From NCBI RefSeq assembly GCF_041549525.1, contig NZ_CP157456.1, forward strand, positions 3,844,001 through 3,908,000: a DNA stretch of 64,000 nucleotides, read 5' to 3'. This document shows positions 56,125-64,000 of the stretch, piece after piece. A model generated the notes under the pieces. It was not told where the DNA came from, did not search any database, and saw only the letters and a list, made by a program, of their open reading frames with translations. The translations under genes and the position numbers were made by a program. The first letter of the stretch is position 1; each line of letters starts with the position of its first letter. The stretch comes from Paenarthrobacter aurescens (GTDB taxonomy: Bacteria; Actinomycetota; Actinomycetes; Actinomycetales; Micrococcaceae).

Positions 56125-57234
56125 TCAGGCCTCCTTTCGGTTGGAGGTAACCAGCAGCCACAACAGGAAGGGAGCACCGAGGGCGCCGGTAATGACGCCC
56201 ACCGGAAGGACCGTTCCGTCAAGGATGACGGGAGCGATGTTGGAAGCGAAGAAGTCTGCGAGCAACACGATCAGGGCACCGGTAAGGGCCGACGCCGGGA
56301 GGCTGGGTTTGCGGACAACGCGGCGGGCAATGGGGCCTGCAAGGAAAGCGACGAACGCTACCGGACCGGCAGCGGCCGTGGCAACGGCGGCAAGTCCGAC
56401 GGCGGTGAGCACCAGTCCCAGCCGGGCGGCGTTGACCTTGATTCCGAGGCCGGCTGCGGCGTCGTCACCGAGTTCGAGGATGCGCAACGGACCAGCGAGG
56501 GCTATGACGGCCGGGATCAGGATGAGAAGAGAGACTGCGAGGACCCCTGCGCGGTCCCACGTGGAGGAGTTCAGGGAGCCGTTGAGCCAGATGAGGGCGT
56601 CGGCTGCGGTGCGGATGTCCGCGCGGGTCATGAGGAAGTTGACCACCGCGTGCAGTGCCGCTGCGATGCCCACTCCGGCAAGGATGAGGCGGTTGCCTGC
56701 AGCGTTGCCGCGGCTGCCTCCACCCGCGCCGGTACCGCCACGGGAGATTGCGTAGATGATGGCGGCGACGCCGAGCGCTCCACCGAGTGCTGCCCCGGAG
56801 ACCACGGCTCCGGAAGCGCCGAAAATCACGATTGCCGTCACGGCTGCCGCGCTGGCACCGTAACTGATACCGATGATGTCCGGGCTGGCCAGCGGATTGC
56901 GGAGCATGGTCTGGAACAATGCGCCGGCCAAGCCGAAGGCGATGCCGATCATGGTGCCCACCACTGCGCGCGGCAGCTTGTGCTCCATGACAATGAAGCT
57001 GGCTCCGGGGATTTTCTCACCGCCGGTGAGGTGGTTGATCACGATGGTGAAGAAGTCGGCGATGGTCACGGTGTAGCTGCCCAGGAGCACGTACACGGCG
57101 AACATGACAATGACTGCCAGTCCCAGGAAGAACGTGGGGCTCAGCACGCGCCGAAGAGTCGTTTGTTGATGGTGCTTCGGGGAAACATTGGCGCTGACTG
57201 CCAACTCGGTGGGGAGTTTATGGACAGTGGTCAC
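56125..57234 (-). CDS. iron-siderophore ABC transporter permease
   Basis: A 369-residue FecCD/BtuC-family membrane protein with about nine helices. LPRAVVGTMIGIAFGLAGAL, RNPLASPDIIGISYGASAAA and the C-terminal GPVAFVAFLAGPIARRVVR are family blocks. The start is GTG 57234, which overlaps the upstream permease stop as GTGA; the open frame before it is within that gene. It forms a heterodimeric channel with the preceding permease. Confidence 0.94.
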   Translation of the reverse strand: MTTVHKLPTELAVSANVSPKHHQQTTLRRVLSPTFFLGLAVIVMFAVYVLLGSYTVTIADFFTIVINHLTGGEKIPGASFIVMEHKLPRAVVGTMIGIAFGLAGALFQTMLRNPLASPDIIGISYGASAAAVTAIVIFGASGAVVSGAALGGALGVAAIIYAISRGGTGAGGGSRGNAAGNRLILAGVGIAAALHAVVNFLMTRADIRTAADALIWLNGSLNSSTWDRAGVLAVSLLILIPAVIALAGPLRILELGDDAAAGLGIKVNAARLGLVLTAVGLAAVATAAAGPVAFVAFLAGPIARRVVRKPSLPASALTGALIVLLADFFASNIAPVILDGTVLPVGVITGALGAPFLLWLLVTSNRKEA

Positions 57235-58361
57235 AGCCCGGCCCCCTTTCCGCGGCGGATGAGCCAGACGAAGACGGGGGCGCCGATGATGGCGGTCATG
57301 ATGCCTGCAGGGACTTCGCCGGGGAGAAGGATCACGCGGCCAACGATGTCGGCGCTGATCAGCAGGATCGGGGCCACAGCTGCGGAAAACGGCAGGATCC
57401 ACCGGTAGTCCGGGCCGGTCAAGGAGCGGACGGCGTGCGGTATGACCAAACCGAGGAAGGCAATGGGCCCGGCCACGGCCGTAGCGGATCCGCACAAGAG
57501 GACGATGCCCAGTCCGGTGATGCTGCGGGCCAGCGTGACGTTTTGGCCGAGGCCGCGTGCAATGTCGTCGCCCAGGGCAAGGCTGTTCAGGATTCGTCCG
57601 CCGGCAAGAACAATCAGCGCCCCGACCGCGAGGAACGGCAGTGCAGGCAACAGGACGGACCAGTCACGTCCGCCTATGGTGCCTACCTGCCAGAAGCGGA
57701 AGCGGTCAAAGGTGTCCTGGCTCGAAACCAGGATGACGTTCATCAGGGAGAACAGACCGGCGCTCAGGGCGGCACCTGCCAGCGCGAGCTTGACCGGTGT
57801 GGCACCGTCACGTCCGATCGACGCGATGGCGTAAACCACGACGGCGGCCGCGGCGGCACCGATGAAGGCGAACCAAATGTAGCCGGACAACGAGCCGATG
57901 CCGAAAACATAGATTCCGACCACCACCGCCAAGGCTGCACCGGCGTTGAGTCCCAGAATCCCGGGATCTGCCAACGGGTTGCGGGCAACACCCTGCATGG
58001 CTGCGCCGGCGAGACCCAGTGCGGCACCGGCAAGAAGGCCCAGCACGGTCCTGGGGATCCGGGCGATGACCACAGCGTGGTTACCGTCCTCCGGATTGAA
58101 GTTGGTGAGTGCTTCCCAGACGGTGTTAAGGGGAAGGCCGCGTGCGCCGATCGCCAAGGATGCGGCGCACACTGCGGCGAGTACGACGACGGCTACCAGC
58201 AGCCAGGCGGTGCGCTTTCCTGCTGTCCGCCTGTCTGCTGTGCCTTCGGAACCGGTTCCCCCGCCGGTCGCCGTGGCCTCAGGGGCGATGCCTCCCGGGC
58301 CAGCCGACACCAAAGTGCCGCTGCCCCGCCCCTGAAGTGCCGTCGTCGTACTCAGTTTCAT
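57231..58361 (-). CDS. iron-siderophore ABC transporter permease
   Basis: A 376-residue FecCD-family permease. After a non-conserved, glycine- and threonine-rich N-terminal tail of about 50 residues come LLVAVVVLAAVCAASLAIGA, RIPRTVLGLLAGAALGLAGA, RNPLADPGILGLNAGAALAV and GPIAFLGLVIPHAVRSLTGP. It is the partner of the permease that follows. It starts 5 bp after the binding-protein stop. Confidence 0.94.
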   Translation of the reverse strand: MKLSTTTALQGRGSGTLVSAGPGGIAPEATATGGGTGSEGTADRRTAGKRTAWLLVAVVVLAAVCAASLAIGARGLPLNTVWEALTNFNPEDGNHAVVIARIPRTVLGLLAGAALGLAGAAMQGVARNPLADPGILGLNAGAALAVVVGIYVFGIGSLSGYIWFAFIGAAAAAVVVYAIASIGRDGATPVKLALAGAALSAGLFSLMNVILVSSQDTFDRFRFWQVGTIGGRDWSVLLPALPFLAVGALIVLAGGRILNSLALGDDIARGLGQNVTLARSITGLGIVLLCGSATAVAGPIAFLGLVIPHAVRSLTGPDYRWILPFSAAVAPILLISADIVGRVILLPGEVPAGIMTAIIGAPVFVWLIRRGKGAGL

Positions 58362-58366
58362 TGCAG

Positions 58367-59437
58367 TTACTTGCCTGCTGCGTCTGCTGCTTTACCCAGC
58401 TGCGGCAGGAAGGTATCCAGTGCCCACGGAAGGCTCAGCGGCGAAGAGGCGGAGATGGAGAGCGTCAGGGTCTGATCCGAATCAGCAACCAGTGCGCCCT
58501 TTTTGATGGCCGGGATCTGGCCCAACAGCGGGTCAGCCTTGATGGCATCTGCCGTGGTGGAGTCCGGAACCCAGGTCACGAAAACATCGGATTCGAGCTC
58601 GTTGGCCTTCTCAGCGGACCACGGGATGAAGAATTCCGTGTTGCTCTTGGTGTTCTCAGTAACCACCGGGGCCAGCTTCATGCCGATTTCGGAAAGGAAG
58701 CGGGGGCGGTTGTCGATTGCCGTGTACACGTTGGCGCCGTCACCCTTGGCGGGCTCGAGGTTGCCGTAGATGAAGGTCTTGTCCTTGATCTGCGGGAACT
58801 CGGACACCTTTTCCTTGACGGTGTTTTCCGTATCTTCAATCAGCTTCTTGGCTTCGGCTTCCTTGCCGAGAGCCTTGCCGATCAAGGTGGTGCTTTCCTG
58901 CCACGGGGTGCCGTAGGCGAGTTCCGGCTGAGCAACCACGGGAGCAATTTCGGTGAGCTTCTTGTAGTCAGCTTCTTCCAGGCCCGAGTAAGCGGCCAGG
59001 ATAACGTCCGGGCTGAGCTTGGCGATCTCGGTGAAGTTGATGCCGTCTGCCTCGGAGTACTGAACCGGAGCCTTCTCGGTGCCGAAGCCGGCGCCGAGCT
59101 TCTCCAGTGCGGCGTCCTTCCAAGGGGTTGAGCCCTTGTCGTTGTTGCCCCATTCGTTCTTGGGAACACCAACGGGAACAACACCCAGGGCGATCGCGAC
59201 GTCGTCGTTGACCCACGAGATGGTGACTACGCGCTTGGGCTGTTCCTTGATGGTGGTCTCACCAAAGACGTTCTTGATGGTGACCGGGAAGGCCGAGGAT
59301 GCTGCCTGCTCAGTGGCGGGAGCGGATGTTGCCGGGCCAGTGGAGCAGCCGGTGAGGGTGAGGGCGACGGCGGCCAATGCGGCCGTCGCGGTTCCTGCTG
59401 TCTTCAGCAGGGCGCGGCGTGGGAGAAGGGAAGCCAC
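58367..59437 (-). CDS. iron-siderophore substrate-binding lipoprotein
   Basis: A 356-residue class III binding protein (FepB/FhuD-like). The signal PRRALLKTAGTATAALAAVA has a twin-arginine pair and ends in a lipobox LTGC with C31, so a Tat-exported lipoprotein is likely. The mature part shows PKRVVTISWVNDDVAIALGV, LSPDVILAAYSGLEEADYKK and a C-terminal LPWALDTFLPQLGKA. It captures ferric siderophore outside the cell. First gene of the operon, with an iron box 28-46 bp upstream of the ATG. No siderophore biosynthesis genes are in the window. Confidence 0.95.
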   Translation of the reverse strand: MASLLPRRALLKTAGTATAALAAVALTLTGCSTGPATSAPATEQAASSAFPVTIKNVFGETTIKEQPKRVVTISWVNDDVAIALGVVPVGVPKNEWGNNDKGSTPWKDAALEKLGAGFGTEKAPVQYSEADGINFTEIAKLSPDVILAAYSGLEEADYKKLTEIAPVVAQPELAYGTPWQESTTLIGKALGKEAEAKKLIEDTENTVKEKVSEFPQIKDKTFIYGNLEPAKGDGANVYTAIDNRPRFLSEIGMKLAPVVTENTKSNTEFFIPWSAEKANELESDVFVTWVPDSTTADAIKADPLLGQIPAIKKGALVADSDQTLTLSISASSPLSLPWALDTFLPQLGKAADAAGK

Positions 59438-59465
59438 GGTACTCCTTAAGTAAGTGATGCGAACC

Positions 59466-59483
59466 TAAGTAAGGCTAGCCTAG
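59466..59483. promoter_or_regulatory. iron box (DtxR/IdeR operator)
   Basis: TAAGTAAGGCTAGCCTAG matches the 18 core positions of the DtxR/IdeR consensus TAGGTTAGGCTAACCTAA at 14 sites. It lies just upstream of the siderophore operon's first gene. An iron-loaded DtxR-type repressor probably binds here. Confidence 0.8.
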
Positions 59484-59550
59484 CCTGCTGATAATTAAGA
59501 AACGTTTGCGTCACCTAATCCGCCACAATAGCGGAATGCGACGCAGATCA

Positions 59551-59735
59551 CACCCCTTCCCGCCGCACCCTCTCTCACATCCCGAGCCCTTCCCACCGCA
59601 CCCTCTCTCACATCCCGAGCCTTCCCGCCGCACCCCCTCTCACATCCCGAGCCCTTCCGCCGCACCCCCTCTCACATCCCGAGCCTTCCGCCGCACCCCC
59701 TCTCACATCCCGAGCCTTCCCACCGCACCCTCTCT
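59551..59735. repeat. 32-bp intergenic tandem repeats, locus C (inverted)
   Basis: A partial unit (59551-59575) and five full units starting at 59576, 59609, 59641, 59673 and 59704, with lengths 33, 32, 32, 31 and 32. Each starts CACATCCCGAGCC and ends CCGCACCCTCTCT or similar. The reverse complement, TGAGAGAGGGTGCGG then AAGGCTCGGGATG, shares the framework of loci A and B. The array is upstream of the iron operon promoter. Confidence 0.88.
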
Positions 59736-59811
59736 CAGTGGACATCGGCCCGGAAGATTTGAAAGTATAGGCGGCAGCGGACTACCGCTTCTTAAGGAAT
59801 GGAACGAGGGG

Positions 59812-59907
59812 ATGAGCATGCGCACTGGTTCAGTTGCCGCAGCCATGGTGAGCGAGGTGGCCGCTTTGGCCTGCTTGGCACTCCCCCGCACGTCGGCATC
59901 CCTCTAG
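59812..59907 (+). CDS. possible 31-aa peptide
   Basis: ATG 59812 follows GGAACGAGGGG at short spacing and the frame ends at TAG 59905-59907. The peptide (MSMRTGSVAAAMVSEVAALA then 11 more) is small and alanine-rich, without known motif. The remaining sequence in 59736-60040 shows no gene. Evidence is only the ribosome site, so this is uncertain. Confidence 0.2.
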   Translation: MSMRTGSVAAAMVSEVAALACLALPRTSASL

Positions 59908-60040
59908 CCGCCATTTCGGGCCTCTTGTATTTTGAGGCCCTTTGCTGCGCCTGCTTTTCTCCGATGACCGACGCCTCCTGCCATTTTCCGCGCGCCCAAG
60001 ATTCGCGCGGACGTCGACCATTTCCGAAAGAAGCTTTGCC

Positions 60041-60535
60041 ATGCAGAAAATTACTGCCCAACAAATCCGATCATCGTTCATCAACGCCAGCCGCTCCGAG
60101 GCCGCCAGGCTGAATCTCCCGCGGGACTTTGAAACCATCGACTGGGAAAACCTGGAGTTCCTGGGCTGGCGGGACGACAAGATGCCCCAGCGTGGCTACC
60201 TTGTGGTTCCGCATCGGGGAAAGCTCACCGGGATCATGCTCCGTGCACCTGAAGGCGGATCCGGAAAGAGGCGCGTGGTCCTCTGTGAACTGTGCCGCGA
60301 CGTGTTCTCGAAGGACGACGTCTACTTGTGGGTGGCCAAGAAAGCCGGCCAATCCGGTAGGGACGGGAACACCGTGGGGACGCTCATTTGCGCGGAGTTC
60401 GGCTGCAGCGCCAACGTGCGTAAGGAACCGCCCGCCAACGAGATCAACCCGGACCCGGCCGCCGTCGTTGTTCGACAGATCGCCGGACTGGAGGCTAGGA
60501 CTGAACAGTTCCTGGACCGCGTCAGGGCCAAGTAG
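60041..60535 (+). CDS. FBP/FusB-like zinc-finger protein
   Basis: A 164-residue protein of the FBP (FusB/fibronectin-binding-protein C-terminal) family. The four-cysteine treble-clef finger is VVLCELCRDVFSKDDVYLWV and GTLICAEFGCSANVRKEPP. The N-terminal helical part (KITAQQIRSSFINASRSEAA) and WRDDKMPQRGYLVV precede it. FusB proteins bind elongation factor G and help it leave the ribosome, giving fusidic acid tolerance; actinobacterial relatives are mostly untested. GAAAGAAG precedes the ATG at 60041. Standalone gene, convergent with the PIN-like gene. Confidence 0.88.
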   Translation: MQKITAQQIRSSFINASRSEAARLNLPRDFETIDWENLEFLGWRDDKMPQRGYLVVPHRGKLTGIMLRAPEGGSGKRRVVLCELCRDVFSKDDVYLWVAKKAGQSGRDGNTVGTLICAEFGCSANVRKEPPANEINPDPAAVVVRQIAGLEARTEQFLDRVRAK

Positions 60536-60609
60536 CGCAAAGTAGCTGGCAGTAGTGGTTGTTGTGAGGCCTTCGAACAACCACTACTGCCAGTCAGCTC
60601 GAGCCAGAG

Positions 60610-61899
60610 TTACGCACTTTCCTTAACCAATCTGACGACCTCATCCGGAACAACCCAGCGGTTAGCCGTCGGCCCGAAATCGTATGCGGGCAAGAGCAAC
60701 CCCCGCACGCCAGGGGGAACCTTGCCTTCCTTTTGCAGCATTCTGGTGTGCCTCGCAACCGGCTTTGTGAAGCCTCGGAGCATCCTCGTCGGCTCAAACT
60801 CACAAATCTCGTAGACAGATTCCCGAGAAATAGAGCCATCGTTGGCGACTGCCGCAGCAATTACGGCAGCCTGCTTCGAGCCTTGGTATTCCAGGCTTGC
60901 AATTACGGCTTCGTACCCTTCAAGGGTCCACTCCGAACGGCCTGTATCAGCAACCATTTGTTCTGGCTCGGAACCGACAAGTGGATCGTCAGAGGTCAGC
61001 TCATCGTCCTGAGAACCAGCATCAAATGCGTCCTCAGGAAGCTGGGTGTGGTTGAGCTCTGCAAAGAGGCGCAAGAAGTCCTGAGGAGTCATCAAGTAGA
61101 CCTGACCGCCAGATCGTCCGTTGAACTCCTCTACAAGGTCACGGTTCGGCCCCAGGAAAGCGCCTTTCTCGCGCCACCACCAGTCCTCTTTCTGATCGCG
61201 AGTGATGACAACCAGCGGTGTGCTCGCCTCACATGCGATGTCACACGCCTGAGACCAGACAAGGTAGTCCCCAGCCACTTTCTCTGGCAAATGCTCTTTA
61301 TCTGCCGCTTTTTCCTTGAAGCCTGGAGCTATTCCGGCCCCGTGTCGTCGAATTCCCTCCGACACTCGCTTGGACCACTCACTGGCCGCCAGCGGTCCAA
61401 CTACTCGACCTTCTAGCACTGATTCCAGTTCCTGGAGTATGGGATCCTCGGAAGGCGCCGGATAGTTCTCTGTGTCATCGACATGGAATGACGAAACCAA
61501 GTCGCGGCTGCCTTCAACGAAAGACTCCAAAAGCTTAACTATTTCTGCCATATCGGTCTCGGGCATCTGGGTGCGGTTACCCCACTGCCTAAATGCCTGA
61601 CGCAGCGTCTGATTAGCGCTCCCCAGAGCCCGTTCGATATCGAGCTTGGCCTTTGTTCTGTCTTCCAAGACCGATGTGCGATTTCGCCAAAACTCCCTCA
61701 TAGCTTGGTGAGTGACGAAAAGCCTGTTATTGAGCCAGCGAAGGGCCACCATCATGTTAGACGTGTAAGCGTCGGAACCTCGGTAGAGGTCGAGCATAAC
61801 GTTAGCGTCGACGGTGACCGATGCCTTTTCGAGTGCAGATTTGAGCTCAGCCCTATCAGGCACCCGATAGTGCCCAAAGTCAGTGTAAATACCAGCCAT
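60610..61899 (-). CDS. PIN-like (PIN_8) domain protein, possible defence RNase
   Basis: A 429-residue protein. A PIN_8-type N-terminal domain spans about 1-270: VTVDANVMLDLYRGSDAYTS carries the first acidic residue, THQAMREFWRNR a conserved glutamate, and VVITRDQKEDWWWREKGAFL the later aspartates. About 300-429 looks like a winged-helix module ending GPTANRWVVPDEVVRLV. ATG 61899 follows GGGGGAATC. The base composition is less GC-rich than its neighbours (for example 32 G/C in 61081-61140), a sign of transfer. It lies 103 bp after the JetC-like gene, same strand. PIN proteins usually cut RNA; a link to the SMC system is inferred. Confidence 0.82.
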   Translation of the reverse strand: MAGIYTDFGHYRVPDRAELKSALEKASVTVDANVMLDLYRGSDAYTSNMMVALRWLNNRLFVTHQAMREFWRNRTSVLEDRTKAKLDIERALGSANQTLRQAFRQWGNRTQMPETDMAEIVKLLESFVEGSRDLVSSFHVDDTENYPAPSEDPILQELESVLEGRVVGPLAASEWSKRVSEGIRRHGAGIAPGFKEKAADKEHLPEKVAGDYLVWSQACDIACEASTPLVVITRDQKEDWWWREKGAFLGPNRDLVEEFNGRSGGQVYLMTPQDFLRLFAELNHTQLPEDAFDAGSQDDELTSDDPLVGSEPEQMVADTGRSEWTLEGYEAVIASLEYQGSKQAAVIAAAVANDGSISRESVYEICEFEPTRMLRGFTKPVARHTRMLQKEGKVPPGVRGLLLPAYDFGPTANRWVVPDEVVRLVKESA

Positions 61900-62002
61900 G
61901 ATTCCCCCAAAGCGTGAATGTCCGGACCTGTCCCGGCTGCACAAATGTAGCACTCGAATTTGCTGCGCCACCCGAGTGTCACCAACCTAATGGCCGGTAC
62001 AT

Positions 62003-64000
62003 CTACCGCAGCACGATGTCCACCGGGTTGGCCTCGGAGCGCCACGCTCCGGGCTCGCCCGGTCCGGCAATGACCGGCGCCGTGAGCACGCCCGAGCGGT
62101 TTGTGCGCTTGTCGCGGAGGATTTCCGTGACGGATCCGAGGTGCCGGGACAGGTCGATCACGTTTTCGGGAGCCGCGAGCAGCAACTGGAACCCGAATTC
62201 GTGAAGCGCCTTGATGCCGGCGCCAGCGAATTCTTCCGAAGCCAACACGAACGCCTCGTCCATCATCACTGTGCCGTACGTTGTGAACCCCTGCTCGGCG
62301 ATGCCCAGCTGGTAGCTCAACGCCGCGGCCATGATGAACGCCGTGAACCGCTGGCGCTCACCGCCGGACATGGAGCCGGTATCGGCGTGCATGAAGACTT
62401 CGGTCTTCTTCTTGCCGGAGCCGCTGGAGCCGCCTGCCTTGCCCGACTTCGAAGCCACCTCGCGGTGCTCCTTGCACTGGATAAACAGGTGCCCACGAAC
62501 ATCGAGTACCTCGGCACGCCAACGCCGGTCCTCCGGTGTCTGCGAACCCAGCCGCTTCACCAGGGTTTCCAAGGACTTGTAACGCGCGGTGAGCTCGGCG
62601 TCGTCGTCCACTTCCGTTGCGGAAGAAGCAGCAGCAGAGCCGCGGGAGGGCCGGGTGTGCTTCGCCTTCAGCGCGTTCTGAATGGCGTCCTTGAACTGCT
62701 TGGCCGTGGCCGGCAGTGTCTGTTTGATATCCAGTTCCAGGAAGCTGCCCTCATGGAAGTTGACCTGGGAGAGGATCCCGTTGAGGGGCAGGATGCGGCT
62801 GGTGATACTGCGGCGTTCCTCGTCCAGCAGGTGCAGGAGCGTGCTGAACGATTCGTGTGTCCTCTGGTTGAAGAACAGCCGGAACTCGGCCTCCTGAGCA
62901 GGCAAACCGTCACTGACGATCGCGTGGTACCGGGATTCGAAGTCCCCGGCGGCGCCGATCGACGTGCCGTGATCGGCGCTGATGGCGCTGCCCCAGTCGC
63001 GCACGAACGCTTCAAACATGCGGGTCAGGCGCTCGGCCGTCGCCTGTCCCCGCGATTCCGCCGCATGCAGCTCGTCTAGCAGCTTATTACGGACACTGTT
63101 GGCCAGGTTGTCCAACTCGTACAGTTCAGAAACCTCGGCGACGCCGTCGAAGTACGGCTCCAGCGCGGTGACAGTAGAGGCCGACGGCGGTGCTTGCTCC
63201 AGCTTGAGCCTCGCCGCATCCAGCAGGCCGTCCGCCGTGGTCATCTTGTGGTCCAGCGCTTTGTATTCGCTCTGCAGCACAGCGGCCGAGCCTGTGGAGG
63301 ACTGGTGCTTCTCCCGGACAGTTTCGATGCTGGCCCGCAGCGGTTCCAAGTCCGCCTGAGCGGCCAACGCATCGGTCAGGCGCTGCTCGATCCTGGTAAG
63401 TTCCTCCGCCGCGACCGCTGCGGAGACCTGCTCCCAAGGCCGTTCATCTTCAGCCACACGGCGCAGTGCCTCGAGCTGCCGGGCCATTCCCTGGTGCGAG
63501 TCCTCACGGCTTTGTGCAAGTTCCGCGGCCTTCACGAGCTCGTTTTCCAGCTCCCCCACACGGGCCGCAACGAGCTCGAGCTTGGACGCATTATCGAATC
63601 CGAGCACGTAATCCTGGCGGCTCGTGAAGCGATCGTCCTTCTCCACTGTGTGCCGGTTGCGCTTGACCACGCCGCCCAAGCTGAGGCCCTTGTCCATCGA
63701 GGCAAGCTCGTCCGGGTCCTCCACGCACGGATAGGCGAAGTCCAAGGCGATCCGCTCCCGAATCCACTCCCCCGCTTCTGCATTGGCGCCTGAGGTGAGG
63801 ATGCTCAACTTCGTCAAGAGGTCGCCGTCGGACACGTCCTCCACAGCCAGGGCGCCGCCGGCAAGCGGCTTTGAGACATCCACGGCGCGAAGAGCGCCAC
63901 GGACAGTGTTGTCGTTCAAATAACGGGTGACCGCTGCGAAGTGCTCGCCGGGTACCAGCAAGGTGGTGGCAAGGTTACGCAGCGCACGCTCCGCGGCAGG
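62003..64000 (-). CDS. JetC/MksB-like SMC ATPase of a Wadjet-type system, C-terminal part
   Basis: At least 665 residues, open at the right edge, so the N-terminal Walker A is not visible. The entry region ERALRNLATTLLVPGEHFAA and VTRYLNDNTVRGALRAVDV is the MukB/MksB/JetC hinge-type signature. Long coiled coils follow (about 130-310 and 330-480). The C-terminal ATPase head has the ABC signature SGGERQRFTAFIMAAALSYQ and Walker B TVMMDEAFVLASEEFAGAG. JetABC complexes extrude plasmid loops, which JetD then cuts. JetA and JetB would lie upstream, outside the window. Downstream no jetD appears; a PIN-like gene comes instead. Confidence 0.78.
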   Translation of the reverse strand, partial: PAAERALRNLATTLLVPGEHFAAVTRYLNDNTVRGALRAVDVSKPLAGGALAVEDVSDGDLLTKLSILTSGANAEAGEWIRERIALDFAYPCVEDPDELASMDKGLSLGGVVKRNRHTVEKDDRFTSRQDYVLGFDNASKLELVAARVGELENELVKAAELAQSREDSHQGMARQLEALRRVAEDERPWEQVSAAVAAEELTRIEQRLTDALAAQADLEPLRASIETVREKHQSSTGSAAVLQSEYKALDHKMTTADGLLDAARLKLEQAPPSASTVTALEPYFDGVAEVSELYELDNLANSVRNKLLDELHAAESRGQATAERLTRMFEAFVRDWGSAISADHGTSIGAAGDFESRYHAIVSDGLPAQEAEFRLFFNQRTHESFSTLLHLLDEERRSITSRILPLNGILSQVNFHEGSFLELDIKQTLPATAKQFKDAIQNALKAKHTRPSRGSAAASSATEVDDDAELTARYKSLETLVKRLGSQTPEDRRWRAEVLDVRGHLFIQCKEHREVASKSGKAGGSSGSGKKKTEVFMHADTGSMSGGERQRFTAFIMAAALSYQLGIAEQGFTTYGTVMMDEAFVLASEEFAGAGIKALHEFGFQLLLAAPENVIDLSRHLGSVTEILRDKRTNRSGVLTAPVIAGPGEPGAWRSEANPVDIVLR

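Noticed and set aside
55846..57408. 520-codon plus-strand frame opposite the iron permease genes
   Set aside because: It is the antisense shadow of two well-supported permease genes and lacks any domain or start signal.
50100..59735. CRISPR array interpretation of the 32-bp repeats
   Set aside because: Units are directly contiguous and diverged, with no unique spacers and no cas genes.

Overview
The window reads as a chromosomal segment of a high-GC actinobacterium of the Micrococcaceae, most likely Arthrobacter or Paenarthrobacter. The basis is the G/C-rich third codon positions, an rRNA operon with a tRNA-free 16S-23S spacer, the actinobacterial bifunctional CopD/CtaG membrane protein, a DtxR/IdeR-type iron box and apparently leaderless regulator genes. 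The genus is an inference from overall protein character, not from a search.

Layout. 0-3.7 kb: a putative amine uptake and oxidation operon on the minus strand (APC permease, MoaF-like protein, small cupin, start of a flavin amine oxidase-like enzyme), diverging from a TetR gene across a perfect 20-bp palindrome. 3.8-7.4 kb: an AEC carrier and a large trehalose-phosphatase/GH15 fusion whose HAD nucleophile motif is destroyed. 7.6-17.6 kb: catabolic genes fitting beta-alanine/ureide degradation (class III aminotransferase, methylmalonate-semialdehyde dehydrogenase, PucR and LysR regulators, MHS-type MFS carrier behind a coupled small ORF, M20 carbamoylase, amidase). 17.6-22.9 kb: LLM oxidoreductase, orphan solute-binding lipoprotein, threonine-dehydratase-like enzyme, GNAT, secreted FG-GAP repeat protein. 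22.9-33.2 kb: a tightly overlapping minus-strand operon (ABC permease, ATPase, binding protein, three LLM monooxygenases, DUF1684 protein, tiny ORF) facing an FAD/NAD(P)-binding protein and a GNAT gene; it resembles the Bacillus ytm/ytn set for sulfur salvage from S-substituted cysteines.

33.2-43.9 kb: HerA/DUF853 ATPase, membrane-anchored protein of unknown function, AbiEi/DUF559-like protein, NHL-thioredoxin protein overlapping the CopD/CtaG fusion, HU-like protein, GNAT, and a patatin-like lipase behind a leader ORF and nested hairpins. 43.9-49.8 kb: a complete minus-strand rrn operon (promoter, 16S, spacer, 23S, 5S, terminator) with a 32-bp processing stem around 23S. 50.2-51.0 kb: cysteine-poor S14, L33 and L28 in one operon. 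51.3-54.0 kb: two paralogous SGNH hydrolases flanking MarR and YciI genes. 54.2-59.5 kb: an iron-siderophore uptake operon under an iron box. 60.0-64.0 kb: FBP/FusB-like protein, PIN-like nuclease, and the C-terminal part of a JetC/MksB-type SMC ATPase (Wadjet-like) that runs off the right edge.

The strongest unexplained structure is a family of about 32-bp intergenic tandem repeats at three separate places (50.1, 54.05 and 59.6 kb). Other points for follow-up are the JetC-PIN arrangement, the disabled phosphatase domain of the GH15 fusion, the structured leader before the patatin gene, and several small coupled ORFs.
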